Below, piece after piece: positions 20,001-29,023 of a stretch of DNA of 64,000 bases (positions are counted from its first letter, which is position 1; every line of letters starts with the position of its first letter). The translations under genes were made by a program, and so were the position numbers. The notes below the pieces were generated by a model. The model was not told the DNA's origin. It made no database searches and worked only from the letters and a program-made list of their open reading frames with translations. Source of the stretch: Actinomycetales bacterium (GTDB taxonomy: Bacteria > Actinomycetota > Actinomycetes > Actinomycetales > Microbacteriaceae); NCBI GenBank assembly GCA_017308515.1, contig JAFKEN010000007.1, positions 356,957-420,956 on the forward strand, read 5' to 3'.

Positions 20001-22979
20001 GTGCGGCCCGGCCGCACCGTCTCGGTGCGGGTGCTCGACAACGACTCCGACCCCGACGGCCGGGCGCTCACCGTGACGGAGGTCGAGCCGAGCACCCCCG
20101 ACACGACCGCCGAGATCGTCGACGGGCAGGTGGTGCGCATCACCCCGCCCGAGCAGCCGGGGACCTACTCGGTGACCTACACGATCGAGAACCCCTTCGG
20201 CGGGACGAGCTCGACCTTCGTGACGGTGACGGTCGACCCCGACGCGCCGCTGGCCTACCCGGTCGTGGGCGACACCGTGCTCAGCGTGAGCGACGTCGTC
20301 GACCGCTCGAGCGTCGACGTCGACGTGTTCTCCGAGGTCTTCTTCGCCGACGGCGACGTCTCCGAGCTCGGCATCTCGCTCGTCGACGGCTACGCGGGCA
20401 GCGCCCAGCTGCTGCCGGACCGCCGCATCCGCGTGACGGTGCAGGACCAGCGCCAGATCATCCCGTTCTCCGTCTCGCATCCCGACGACGACTCGGTGCG
20501 CTCGTACGGCTTCATCTGGGTGCCGGGCTACGCCGATGCCCTGCCGCAGCTCGACGACACCGCCCCGCCGCTCGTCGTGCTGAGCGAGGACACCCTCACC
20601 ATCCCGATCAACGACTACGTCGTCGCGCTCGGAGGCGGTTCGGTGCGCCTCGTCGACCCGAACGGCGTGCGCGCGACCCACGCGAACGGCGACCCGCTCG
20701 TCGCGGACGCCCAGACGCTCGTCTACACCTCGGCCCCCCAGTACTTCGGCCCCGCCTCGATCACCTTCGAGGTGACCGACGGCACGTCGGCCGACGATCC
20801 CGACGGGCATCGCGCGATCCTCAGCCTGCCCATCACCGTGCAGCCGCGCGAGGATCAGGCGCCCTCGTTCCTCGACGCGGTCGTCGACTTCGAGCCGGGC
20901 CAGTCGAAGGAGCTCGACCTCGTCAAGCTCACGAGCCCCTACGAGAAGACCGAGGAGCTGAGCTACACGATCGACCGGCAGCCGCAGGGCTTCACCGCGA
21001 GCCTCAACGGCCAGCGCCTGACCCTGACGGCGGCGCCCGACACGCCGAAGGGCACGACGGCGTCGGTCGCGATCGGGGTGCACGACGCGCGCGGTGAGGG
21101 CGAGCCGGGCGTGATCCAGCTCAATGTCGTCGCCTCCACGCGGCCGCTCGCCCAACCGGTGCCCGACCGCGCCAAGACGCGGCGCGGGCAGACCACGACC
21201 GTCGACGTGCTCGCCAACGACCAGGTCAACAACCCCTTCCCCGACACGCCGCTGCGGGTGGTCGCGATCCGCGGGCTCGACGGGGCGTCGATCCCCGACG
21301 GCGTCACGATCGCCCCGAGCGACGACCGGTCGACGCTGACCGTGACGGTCGCGCCGGGCGCGGCGCCGCTCGACACCAACCTGCAGTACCAGGTGGCCGA
21401 CGCGACCGACGACCCGACGCGCTACGTCTGGGGCAACGTGACGATCTCGGTGCAGGACGTGCCCGACCCGGTGAGCGAGGTGCGCGTCACCGAGTTCGGG
21501 GATCGCCTGCTCAAGCTCTCCTGGACCCCCGGCGCCGCCAACAACGCGCCCATCGAGCGCTACGAGGTCGCCATGACCTCCGCCGCCTCGGGCGATGTGA
21601 TCTCCACCACGACCTGCACCACGACCGTGGACTGCGCCCTGAAGACGCCCGGCAACGGACCCGGCAACGGCGTGCGGCTCTCGGTCGTGGCGATCAACGA
21701 GGTGGGCCCCTCGAGCCCGGTCTCGAACGCCGGCGGCACGATCTGGTCGGACATCATCCCGCCGCCGCCCACCGCGCTCGGCTGGCAGCCGGTCGATCAG
21801 GGACTCACCGTCAGCTGGAGCAAGCCCGCCGACACCGCCGGCAGCCCGATCGAGAGCTACGTCGTCACCGTCGCGGGCGAGACCCGCACGCTGTCGGTCG
21901 CGGCTTCCGACCCGGTGGGCACCGGCTACGCGCTCACGATCGGGGGGATCCCCGGGGTCGCCAACGGCAGCTCCGTCGCCTACACGGTGAGCGCCCGCAA
22001 CAGCGCGCCCTCGAGCCTCGCGGTCTGGAACCAGGCGACCGGCACCGGCGTGCCGGCCTGGACGCCCATCCCGGTCGCCAGCCCGATCGCCTCCGGCGTC
22101 GCCTCCGACGACGGCACGCGCGTGACCGCGGACTGGAGCGGCGTGTTCAGCGACAACGGGAGGGCGATCACCTCCTACTCCACGGCGATCCGCCGTACCG
22201 GGCAGCCGATCCCGAACTGCAACGCCGCCCAGTCGCGCGGCACCTCGACGAGCGGCACCTTCTCGGGACTCACCCCCGACGTCAGCTACACGGTCGTGGT
22301 GTACGCGAGCAACGGTCTCGGCGGCTGCAGCGAGCCGGCCACGACGACCGTCTTCCCGCGCGCGCGGCCGGGCACCGTGTCGAGCGCCTCCGTCGTCGCC
22401 CTCGACGAGAGCCCGACCGGCGTCTGGGACTTCTCGGTCAGCGGCCTCACGATCGACTCCGGACCCTCGGCCGCCAATCGCATGATCTACCGCCTCCTCG
22501 GCCCCGGGGTGGACGGCTCGGAGAGCGGCGTCGTCGGATTCGGCACCCCGCTGACCACGACCAACGGCTCGCACTACGGGCGCGCGGTCTCGGTGCAGCT
22601 CAAGGCCTGCCAGGCCTGGGACGAGGTCACCCTCTGCAGCAACGACTGGTCGGCGCCGATCTACGTCGGGGTGCCGGTGTACAGCACGCGGCCCGGGAAC
22701 CTGACGGCGACCGTCACCGATCCCGGCGACGCCGTCAACGGCCCCGAGGGCGACTGGACCTGGACCTCCTCGCCGAGCGGCGCCTACGACGCGCTCGAGT
22801 ACCGCTGCGACGCGAACGGCGCCTGGCAGAGTCTCGCGCCGGGGGCGGGCGGCAGCTGCCACGCCGTCACCGGCGTGCTCGGCGGCCTGCTGAGCGAGCC
22901 CGACAACCTCCAGATCCGCATCACCGCCAACGGCACGACCTACCTGCGCAGCTACGCGTGGGCCGACTACCAGCAGTAA
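17070..22979 (+). CDS. Giant surface protein with Ig-like and Fn3 modules
   Basis: The 1969-residue protein has a basic N-terminus and one membrane helix (about residues 12-34) that lacks a lipobox and looks like an uncleaved anchor. Next come a propeller-like region (about 40-370), about ten Ig/cadherin-like modules (about 390-1460) with the repeated RPGRT...VLDNDSDPDG pattern, and three fibronectin III modules (starts near 1465, 1566 and 1669) plus a ~200-residue C-terminal part. There is no LPXTG signal. Cys is absent from the Ig-like stretch but occurs in pairs in the propeller and Fn3 parts. It is the fn3-type partner of the kinase. Ligand unknown. Confidence 0.88.
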   Translation: MVDNSPRRRRSLIATAVSGAAVAALVAGVAVVSSGYQATRMDLDDGAVWVVNAGERVIGRANPAVLELNTIIPTGSTDPQIVQDGSTVLLVDPANATLDVVDPATAELGERVALPPDDPDALLAGDRAVLYSRGTGEVWILGVDELDGFDSSSTPSLSLGADARLALAPDGTLVAAAPDLGEVYRLNVFRSDSAEETWPLASRSRALQVAISGAHWAVLDATGASLQTDTATVDLSGALPGTAGATLQESSLEDAGGVLVADSGGLVRVAPDGTVTPLVEDATGTPAAPLVRDGCVFAAWAGGLGWRACPDADPVRMRLDQVPSGRGLAFAANAGRVVLNAARTGATWAVQDAGQLIDNWDELIVPDDQQQEVVDDQVPVEVDPDQKPPVAVDDEFGARPGRSTLLPVLLNDYDPNADVLVVTTVDGIDESVGRIDLVARNQQIQLTLADSARGQIAVRYTISDGRGGTASAMLRVTVRSPEENSPPVQVRSSTATVAAGGRVTTRVIGDWVDPDGDPFFLTSASTASPDGVSSKPDGEVVFTSGGTDPETSSIGLVMSDGMAEASGQVRVDVRAVGDVPIVIDPWVVLATAGETVTVRPLAHAHGGNARLRLNAVPDKTGVTITPSYENGTFQFTSERIGTHYLEVTLTDGDQIETGLVRVDVSAPPDTGTEPITVPQTAYIIAPGSDVVDPTATDIDPAGGVLVVTGVEDLPADARVRAEILDQREVRITLTGPLENGPVELHYTISNGLADARGTITVVEIPRPAQRQAPIANDDTVTVRTGAVVDIPVLDNDEQPDGDAISLVPQLAEDLPDGAGLLFASGDRLRYLAPEVAGIYTAVYSIQGEDGQTAQARVKISVREVDVASNVAPVPPQVTARVLAGETVRVEIPLSGTDPDGDGVQLVGVATSPEKGVVTATGAGYIDYEAGQYSSGTDSFRYTVVDSLGARAEGVVRVGISPPADGARSPVANADSVAVRPGRTVSVRVLDNDSDPDGRALTVTEVEPSTPDTTAEIVDGQVVRITPPEQPGTYSVTYTIENPFGGTSSTFVTVTVDPDAPLAYPVVGDTVLSVSDVVDRSSVDVDVFSEVFFADGDVSELGISLVDGYAGSAQLLPDRRIRVTVQDQRQIIPFSVSHPDDDSVRSYGFIWVPGYADALPQLDDTAPPLVVLSEDTLTIPINDYVVALGGGSVRLVDPNGVRATHANGDPLVADAQTLVYTSAPQYFGPASITFEVTDGTSADDPDGHRAILSLPITVQPREDQAPSFLDAVVDFEPGQSKELDLVKLTSPYEKTEELSYTIDRQPQGFTASLNGQRLTLTAAPDTPKGTTASVAIGVHDARGEGEPGVIQLNVVASTRPLAQPVPDRAKTRRGQTTTVDVLANDQVNNPFPDTPLRVVAIRGLDGASIPDGVTIAPSDDRSTLTVTVAPGAAPLDTNLQYQVADATDDPTRYVWGNVTISVQDVPDPVSEVRVTEFGDRLLKLSWTPGAANNAPIERYEVAMTSAASGDVISTTTCTTTVDCALKTPGNGPGNGVRLSVVAINEVGPSSPVSNAGGTIWSDIIPPPPTALGWQPVDQGLTVSWSKPADTAGSPIESYVVTVAGETRTLSVAASDPVGTGYALTIGGIPGVANGSSVAYTVSARNSAPSSLAVWNQATGTGVPAWTPIPVASPIASGVASDDGTRVTADWSGVFSDNGRAITSYSTAIRRTGQPIPNCNAAQSRGTSTSGTFSGLTPDVSYTVVVYASNGLGGCSEPATTTVFPRARPGTVSSASVVALDESPTGVWDFSVSGLTIDSGPSAANRMIYRLLGPGVDGSESGVVGFGTPLTTTNGSHYGRAVSVQLKACQAWDEVTLCSNDWSAPIYVGVPVYSTRPGNLTATVTDPGDAVNGPEGDWTWTSSPSGAYDALEYRCDANGAWQSLAPGAGGSCHAVTGVLGGLLSEPDNLQIRITANGTTYLRSYAWADYQQ

Positions 22980-23050
22980 CCCGCACCGCGACCGCGACAC
23001 CGCGACACACGACACCGCGCCGCCCGAGGCGCACGAAAGGAGAGGGCACC

Positions 23051-24022
23051 GTGACCATGACGCCCGAACAGGCCACGGGGTTCCAGGACGCCTTCGGCCG
23101 CCTCGTCGAGAACGTCGAGCAGGTGCTCGTCGGCAAGACCTTCGTCGTCCGGCTCGGCTTCGTGGCGCTCTTCAGCGAGGGCCACCTGCTGCTCGAGGAT
23201 TTCCCCGGAACCGGCAAGACCTCGCTCGCGCGCGCGATCGCGCAGAGCGTGCAGGGGATCGGCCACCGCATCCAGTTCACGCCCGACCTGCTGCCGGGCG
23301 ACATCACCGGCGTGACCGTCTACGACCAGCGCCAGGCCGAGTTCTCCTTCCACCCCGGCCCGGTGTTCGCGAACATCGTGCTCGCCGACGAGATCAACCG
23401 CGCCTCGCCGAAGACGCAGGCGGCCCTGCTCGAGGTCATGGAGGAGGGCCACGTCACGGTCGACGCCGAGCAGCACGACGTGCCGAGCCCGTTCATGGTC
23501 ATCGCGACCCAGAACCCCATCGAGCAGGCAGGCACCTACCGGCTGCCCGAGGCGCAGCTCGACCGCTTCCTGCTCAAGGCCTCGATCGGCTACCCGGATC
23601 ACGCGGCGACCCTGCGGATCCTCTCCGGCAGCCCCGACAAGCCCCACGAGCGCACCGTCCCGGGGATCATCACCTCCGAGGCCGTGCTCGAGATGGCGAG
23701 GCTCGCCCGCACCACCTATGTCGACCCGAGCGTCAACGACTACGTCTCGCGGCTCGTCGACGCCACCCGGTCGGCGAGCGAGGTGCGCCTGGGGGCGAGC
23801 GTGCGCGCCGCGCTCGGACTCGTGCGCGCCGCCCGCACCCTCGCCGCGGCGAGCGGGCGGCACTACGTCACGCCCGACGACGTGAAGTCGCTCGCGCAGC
23901 CCGTGCTCGCGCACCGGCTCGTGCTCGACCCCGAGGCCGAGTTCGACGGGGTCACCGCCGAGAGCGTCGTCGCCCAGCTGCTGCTCGAGGTGCCGCCGCC
24001 GAGTGATCGGCAGGCCGGGTGA
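23051..24022 (+). CDS. MoxR-family AAA+ ATPase
   Basis: This 323-residue AAA+ protein has Walker A DFPGTGKTS (Lys56), Walker B with VLADEINRASPKTQ, the sensor ATQNPIEQAGTYRLPEAQLDRF and the C-terminal lid. MoxR ATPases act as chaperones that mature partner protein complexes, typically together with DUF58 or VWA proteins. The start is the GTG at 23051, eight bases after AAAGGAG; the ATG six bases later is too far from it. It overlaps the DUF58 gene as GTGA. Equivalent to aaa-atp of the PFNA cluster. Confidence 0.92.
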   Translation: MTMTPEQATGFQDAFGRLVENVEQVLVGKTFVVRLGFVALFSEGHLLLEDFPGTGKTSLARAIAQSVQGIGHRIQFTPDLLPGDITGVTVYDQRQAEFSFHPGPVFANIVLADEINRASPKTQAALLEVMEEGHVTVDAEQHDVPSPFMVIATQNPIEQAGTYRLPEAQLDRFLLKASIGYPDHAATLRILSGSPDKPHERTVPGIITSEAVLEMARLARTTYVDPSVNDYVSRLVDATRSASEVRLGASVRAALGLVRAARTLAAASGRHYVTPDDVKSLAQPVLAHRLVLDPEAEFDGVTAESVVAQLLLEVPPPSDRQAG

Positions 24023-25416
24023 GCGATCCCGACCTGCGCGCCTCGACGTCTCGCGAGAGTTCTCGCGAGACGCGCTCCGACGCGCCCGACGCACCGGCCG
24101 CCTCGGGCGAGGCGCGCACCCGGCTCGTCGGGTCGCGCACGGGCGTGCTCGCCGACGCGGTCGTCACCGTCGTCGAATCCGCCGGCCGGTTCGGGCGCAC
24201 CGCCGCGCGCGCCGGCCGCGCCGCCGCCGCGGTCGTGATGGGGCCGGGCTGGGTGTTCCTGCTGCTGATCCCCGCCGCCTTCGTGGCCGGCTACCTCTTC
24301 GGCTGGATCGAGCTCGTCATCGTCGCCTGGGCCGCCCTCGTGCTCGCGGTCGTCGCGGTCGTCTACCTCGTCGGGCGCTCGCCCGCCGAGGTCTCGCTCG
24401 CGCTCACCCACCACCGGGTCGTCGTCGGAGAGACGGCGCAGGGCGTCGTCGAGGTGCGCAACCCGCGCCGGCGGCGGATCCTCGGGTCCACCCTCGAGGT
24501 GCCCGTCGGCGACGGGCTCGCCGAGCTCGTCGTCCCCGGCATCCGCGGCGGGCGCGCGCACAGCCAGAGCTTCACGGTGCCGACGGCGCGCCGCGGGCTG
24601 GTGCGCATCGGTCCGGTGCGCAGCGTGCGGGCGGATCCGATCGGGCTCGTGCGGCGCGAGCTCATCTGGTCGCCGACCGAGGAGCTGCTGATCCACCCGC
24701 GCACCGTGACGGCGCCGAGCACGAGCACCGGGCTCATCCACGACCTCGAGGGGCAGACGACGCGCGATCTCAGCGCGAGCGACATGGCCTTCCACGCCCT
24801 GCGCGAGTACCAGCCGGGTGACGAGCGGCGCTTCATCCACTGGAAGTCGACCGCGAAGACGGGCACCTACATGGTGCGCCAGTTCGAGCAGACACGGCGC
24901 AGCCACCTCGTCGTCGCGCTGAGCCTCGCACCGGGCGACTTCGCCACGGTGGAGGAGTTCGAGCTCGGCGTGAGCGTCGCCGCGAGCCTGGGCGTGCGGG
25001 CGATCCGCGACGGGCGCACGGTCTCGGTCGTCGTCAGCACCATCACCCCGCCGTTCGCCAAGCGCCAGACGCTGTCGGTGCGCCACCTCGCGACCCACAC
25101 CCCGATGCGCCTGCTCGACGAGATGGCCCTCGTCGAACCCGCGTCCGGGGCGCTGCCCCTGCGCGACGTGGCGCGCGTGGTGGCCGACGAGGTGCCGGGC
25201 ATCTCCGTGGCCTTCCTCGTCTGCGGCTCCTCGGTCGGGATCGGCCGGCTGCGCGCGGCCGCGACGAGCTTCCCCGCGAACGTCGAGGTGGTCGCGATCG
25301 TGTGCGACCCCGAGTCGGAGCCCGGCCTGCGCCGCGCCGCCGGGATCAACCTGCTGCAGGTCGGCTTCCTCGACGACCTCCGCACCGGCCTCGCGCGAGG
25401 GGCGGCGGTGGCATGA
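24019..25416 (+). CDS. DUF58 membrane protein
   Basis: This 465-residue protein has an Arg/Ser-rich cytoplasmic start, two membrane helices (about residues 75-118) and the DUF58 core with the signature REYQPGDERRFIHWKSTAK, followed by a VWA-like region. DUF58 proteins almost always sit next to MoxR and a transglutaminase-like protein and are thought to be clients or adaptors of the ATPase. Both flanking junctions overlap by four bases (GTGA, then ATGA), so stoichiometric synthesis with MoxR and the next gene is likely. Precise role unknown. Confidence 0.9.
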   Translation: MSDPDLRASTSRESSRETRSDAPDAPAASGEARTRLVGSRTGVLADAVVTVVESAGRFGRTAARAGRAAAAVVMGPGWVFLLLIPAAFVAGYLFGWIELVIVAWAALVLAVVAVVYLVGRSPAEVSLALTHHRVVVGETAQGVVEVRNPRRRRILGSTLEVPVGDGLAELVVPGIRGGRAHSQSFTVPTARRGLVRIGPVRSVRADPIGLVRRELIWSPTEELLIHPRTVTAPSTSTGLIHDLEGQTTRDLSASDMAFHALREYQPGDERRFIHWKSTAKTGTYMVRQFEQTRRSHLVVALSLAPGDFATVEEFELGVSVAASLGVRAIRDGRTVSVVVSTITPPFAKRQTLSVRHLATHTPMRLLDEMALVEPASGALPLRDVARVVADEVPGISVAFLVCGSSVGIGRLRAAATSFPANVEVVAIVCDPESEPGLRRAAGINLLQVGFLDDLRTGLARGAAVA

Positions 25417-27719
25417 GCCCGCGATCGCGCACCGGCATCGGCGTCTCGGCGGCGCTCTACGCGCTCGCGCTCGCCCTCGCGGCGGCCGCCTGGTGGCCCG
25501 TCTACGAGAGCGCCGCGATGGTCGTCGCCGGTGCGGTCGCGATCGTGCTCGGCTCGGCGCTGGCCCTGCTCGGCGCGGGCCTGCGCTGGCCCTCCTTCGT
25601 CGTGCTGCTCGCCGGCGTCGCCCTCTTCCTGCTCGTCGGTGTGCCGGTCGCGGTGCCCGGCGAGACGGCGTCGAGGGTGCTGCCGACCCTGCCGGGGCTG
25701 CTCGACCTCGTCGCGGGCGTCGCGCTCGGCTGGAAGCAGCTGCTCACCGTCACCCTGCCGGTCGGCTCCTATCAGGCACTGCTGGTGCCGTTCTTCGCGT
25801 CGGTCTACGTCGCCGCGCTGCTCGGGCAGAGCCTGGCGCGCCGGGTGCGGCTCGGCGGCCTCGCGATCCTGCTGCCCGGCGCGGTCTTCGTGCTCGGGAT
25901 CCTCGTCGGACCGGAGGGCCCGAGCGAGCTGCCCTACCTCGGCCTCGCGGTGCTCGCCGCCTCGCTGCTGTGGCTCATGCACCGCCGGGGGCGCCGTCGC
26001 CGCGATGAGCTCGAGGCCCTCGCGCGCGCCGTCGCGAAGGACGGCGAGCGGCTCGTGCTGCCCGCCGCCGTCGCCCGGGGCGTCGCGGGCGGGCTCGTGC
26101 TGCTCGCGCTCGCCGCGGCCGGATCCGGCGTCGCGGCCGCGGCCGTTCCGCCCTCGGGGCCGCGCGACGTGCTGCGCGCGAGCGTCGAGCAGCCCTTCGA
26201 CCCGCGTGACTACCCGAGCCCGCTCGCCGGCCTGCGCGCGTACCTGCGCGAGGACCAGGTCGACGCGGCGCAGTTCACGATCGACGGGATGCTCCCCGGG
26301 GCCCGCGTGCGCATCGCCACCCTCGACAGCTACGACGGCGTCGTCTACGCGGTCGGGTCGGCGGCAGTCGACTCCGCCTCGGGGACGTTCGTGCGCATCC
26401 CGAGCCGGGTCGACCAGTCCGACGAGCCGGGGGTGGACGCCCTGATGACGGTCAGCATCTCCGGGTACCGCGGCGTGTGGGTGCCGACCGTCGGGCGCTT
26501 CGAGTCCGTGCGCTTCACCGGGCCGCGCGCCGACGCGCTCACCGACGGCTTCGTCTACAACGACACGAGCGGCACCGCGGCCGACCTCGCGACGCTCGCC
26601 TCGGGCGACTCCTACGTGCTGCGCGCGCGGGTGCCCACCGACTACGACACGTCGATCCTCGCCGCGGCGACGCCGGGATCCGCGCCGGTCCCCCGCATCG
26701 AGACCCTGCCCGACGGGCTCGCCGCGCAGCTCGACGAGTGGACCCAGGGCATCAGCGACCCCGGGGCGCGCCTCACCGCCGCCCTCGAGGCGCTGCGCAG
26801 CACCGGGTACATCAGCCACGGCCTGAGCGCCGACGAACCGCCGAGCCGTTCCGGGCACGGCGCCGACCGGATCGCCGAGCTCTTCAGCGGCACGCGGATG
26901 ATCGGCGACGCCGAGCAGTACTCCGTCGCCGCCGCGCTCATGGCCCGCCAGCTCGGATTCCCCGCCCGCGTGGTGTTCGGCTTCGCGAACGACGCCCCGG
27001 TCGTCGACGCCGTCACCTTCACCGGCGCCGACGTGACCGCGTGGATCGAGGTCGACACCGCGCAGAACGGCTGGGTCGCCGTCGATCCGGTGCCCGAGGA
27101 GCGGCCGATCCCCGACGAGGAGCCCGACGACGCGACCCAGATCGCGCGCCCGCAGACGATCGTGCCGCCGCCGAACGACGACGACACGAAGATCGACAGC
27201 CGCCTGACCCCGGAGTCGACCCCCGACGACCGCGACACCCCGAACGCGCTGCTTCTGACGCTGCTCGCGGTCGGTCGCGGCGTCGGCATCGGACTGCTCG
27301 TGCTCGCCGTCGCCCTCACACCGTTCCTGCTCGTCGTCATCGCGAAGGCCCGCCGCCGCCGGCTGCGCCGTCGCGCGCCCGACCCCCTGCAGCGCCTGCG
27401 CGGCGGGTGGGACGAGTTCACCGACACCGCGCTCGACCACGGCTTCGAGCCCCCGCCCGCCGCGACGCGCGCCGAGTGGGCCAGCACCGTGGGGTCGCTG
27501 CCCGCGGGCGTGCTGGCGGCCGTCGCCGACCGCGCCGTCTTCGCGCCGGAGACCACCGGGCCCGTCGACGCGGACCGGGTCTGGGAGGCCGTCGACGAGC
27601 TGAGCGTCGCCATGGACGCCGGGCGCAGCCGCTGGGAGCGGCTCCGGGCCCGGATCTCGCTGCGATCGCTCGGCGGTTACAGTGTGCGCAAGCTGTTCAC
27701 CCGGGAGGCCGTGTCATGA
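25413..27719 (+). CDS. Transglutaminase-like membrane protein, catalytic residues lost
   Basis: This 768-residue protein has about six membrane helices in the first 230 residues, a large extracellular part and a late membrane helix (about 610-640) with a cytoplasmic tail. The extracellular transglutaminase-like domain has the family sequence [27 protein letters not shown], but the catalytic Cys is Ala500 and the His position is Thr542 (VTAWIEV); only Asp558 remains. The 42- and 16-residue spacings match the normal triad, so the alignment is firm. It is therefore probably a pseudoenzyme, binding not cross-linking. Equivalent to tgm of the PFNA cluster. Confidence 0.88.
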   Translation: MSPRSRTGIGVSAALYALALALAAAAWWPVYESAAMVVAGAVAIVLGSALALLGAGLRWPSFVVLLAGVALFLLVGVPVAVPGETASRVLPTLPGLLDLVAGVALGWKQLLTVTLPVGSYQALLVPFFASVYVAALLGQSLARRVRLGGLAILLPGAVFVLGILVGPEGPSELPYLGLAVLAASLLWLMHRRGRRRRDELEALARAVAKDGERLVLPAAVARGVAGGLVLLALAAAGSGVAAAAVPPSGPRDVLRASVEQPFDPRDYPSPLAGLRAYLREDQVDAAQFTIDGMLPGARVRIATLDSYDGVVYAVGSAAVDSASGTFVRIPSRVDQSDEPGVDALMTVSISGYRGVWVPTVGRFESVRFTGPRADALTDGFVYNDTSGTAADLATLASGDSYVLRARVPTDYDTSILAAATPGSAPVPRIETLPDGLAAQLDEWTQGISDPGARLTAALEALRSTGYISHGLSADEPPSRSGHGADRIAELFSGTRMIGDAEQYSVAAALMARQLGFPARVVFGFANDAPVVDAVTFTGADVTAWIEVDTAQNGWVAVDPVPEERPIPDEEPDDATQIARPQTIVPPPNDDDTKIDSRLTPESTPDDRDTPNALLLTLLAVGRGVGIGLLVLAVALTPFLLVVIAKARRRRLRRRAPDPLQRLRGGWDEFTDTALDHGFEPPPAATRAEWASTVGSLPAGVLAAVADRAVFAPETTGPVDADRVWEAVDELSVAMDAGRSRWERLRARISLRSLGGYSVRKLFTREAVS

Positions 27720-28876
27720 GCTGTCGCGTGTGCGGAGCCGAGCTGCCCGAACGGGCGCTGTTCTGCGGGCGCTGCGGGCGCTCGGTCGCGGCGCAGGGAG
27801 CGCCGGCGGTCGCGCCGCAGACCGACCGGCTCGACACCCTGCTGCCGCAGCTGCCGCGCCTCGACGAGCTCGAGGAGATCGACGCGGTCGCGCCGGCGGG
27901 CCTGCGCTGCCAGCACTGCGACTCGCCGCTCGAGCCCGGCTCGGTGTTCTGCGGCGAGTGCGGGCTCATCAACTCCGCGGCCGTGCTGAGCGCTGTGCCG
28001 GCCGGGCGGGCGGCGGCCGAGGCGGCGGAGGCGAGCCCCTGGGCCCCGGAGGCGCATGCGCCGGCCGCACCCGCGGGGGTCGCGCCGGCGCCGGTCGCCG
28101 CGCCGGAGACCCCTCACGCGCCGGTCGGGGGTGAGCAGGCGCCGGCCGCGTCCGCTTCGCCCGCCTGGCCGGGGTGGGCGTCCGCGCCGGCGGCGGCGGC
28201 CCAGGACGCGGGGGCCCAGGCGCCGGCTCGGGAGGCCGGGTCGGACCCGACGGGCGTCGACGCCGACGCGCTCGCCGGGTCGGACGCGGTCGACCCGGGG
28301 GCGGATGCCGACCGCCCGGCGCTCGACCCGCTCGACCCGTTCGACGAGCTGACCTCGGTCGGCGCGGTGATCCGGCCCGAGGCGCCCTCCGAGCACGACG
28401 GGGTGTCCGCGCAGCCGGCGGGCTTCGAGCAGCCGGCGTATCCGGCGGCGTCCGCGCTGCACCCCGCGTCCGTCGAGCACGCGCCGGCGGCGGCCGGGGC
28501 GCTGCACCCCGCGGCCGAAGCCGCGCCCGCCGCGCGGCGCGTGCCCGCGGCGGCGAGCTTCGTGCTGCAGTTCAGCACGGGGGAGAGCGTGCTGGTGAGC
28601 GGATCCGGCCTCGTCGGCCGCAACCCGGTGCCGCAGCCGGGCGAGAACTTCGAGGACTACGTCGTGATCGTCGACGGCAGCAAGTCGGTGTCGAAGACGC
28701 ACCTCGAGTTCGGCCAGGACGAGAGCGGCTTCTGGGTGAGCGACCGCTTCTCGACCAACGGCTCGGTCGTGCGGGCCGTCGGCATGGCGCCCGTGCGCTG
28801 CGAGCCGGGCCGGCGCTACCGGGTCGACCGCGGCAGCCGCATCGACATCGGCGACCAGTTCTTCGTCGTGAGCTGA
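27716..28876 (+). CDS. Zinc-ribbon and FHA domain protein
   Basis: This 386-residue cytoplasmic protein has two CxxC zinc-ribbon pairs at the start ([19 protein letters not shown]) and again at about residues 63-80 ([19 protein letters not shown]). An Ala/Pro-rich, disordered linker of ~180 residues follows, then an FHA domain at about 285-386 with [17 protein letters not shown] and STNGSVV, i.e. intact phosphothreonine-binding residues. It overlaps the transglutaminase-like gene as ATGA. It is likely a scaffold that is recruited when a partner is phosphorylated. The three-prime end is repeated just downstream. Confidence 0.88.
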   Translation: MSCRVCGAELPERALFCGRCGRSVAAQGAPAVAPQTDRLDTLLPQLPRLDELEEIDAVAPAGLRCQHCDSPLEPGSVFCGECGLINSAAVLSAVPAGRAAAEAAEASPWAPEAHAPAAPAGVAPAPVAAPETPHAPVGGEQAPAASASPAWPGWASAPAAAAQDAGAQAPAREAGSDPTGVDADALAGSDAVDPGADADRPALDPLDPFDELTSVGAVIRPEAPSEHDGVSAQPAGFEQPAYPAASALHPASVEHAPAAAGALHPAAEAAPAARRVPAAASFVLQFSTGESVLVSGSGLVGRNPVPQPGENFEDYVVIVDGSKSVSKTHLEFGQDESGFWVSDRFSTNGSVVRAVGMAPVRCEPGRRYRVDRGSRIDIGDQFFVVS

Positions 28877-28911
28877 CCTTCGTCGTGACCGGGCGGTCGT
28901 CGTGAGCTGAG
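28861..28911 (+). repeat. 17-base imperfect tandem repeat across a stop codon
   Basis: Three units of 17 bases begin at 28861, 28878 and 28895, sharing TCGTCGTGA. The first unit holds the last codons and stop of the zinc-ribbon/FHA gene. The third repeats 14 bases including that stop (28897-28910). The rest of the 147-base gap before the FtsK-type gene shows nothing else but the -10 element at 29012. Confidence 0.7.
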
Positions 28912-29011
28912 GCTCGCGGCGACCCCATCCGTCTCCGCTCCTCCCGAGGCCGGGGCGAGCGCGGCGGTCCGCGGATGCGCCCGGAGCGGCCCGCGGCGGC
29001 GCGCGCTGCGC

Positions 29012-29017
29012 TGGACT
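29012..29017 (+). promoter_or_regulatory. Putative -10 element of the FtsK/EssC-like gene
   Basis: TGGACT ends six bases before the GTG at 29024. It matches only part of TANNNT; the spacing is the same as at other leaderless starts here. Confidence 0.35.
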
Positions 29018-29023
29018 GGGGCC

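Noticed and set aside
16956-23015. A 2019-codon open frame on the minus strand, antisense to the giant surface protein
   Set aside because: It is an artefact of very high GC third positions: composition is Arg/Gly/Ala/Asp/His-rich with no recognisable domain, while the plus strand encodes clear Ig and Fn3 modules.
22980-23050. CACCGCGAC-like repeats between the surface protein and moxR genes
   Set aside because: Short, imperfect GC-rich simple repeats without symmetry; only the AAAGGAG ribosome site of moxR is a supported feature there.
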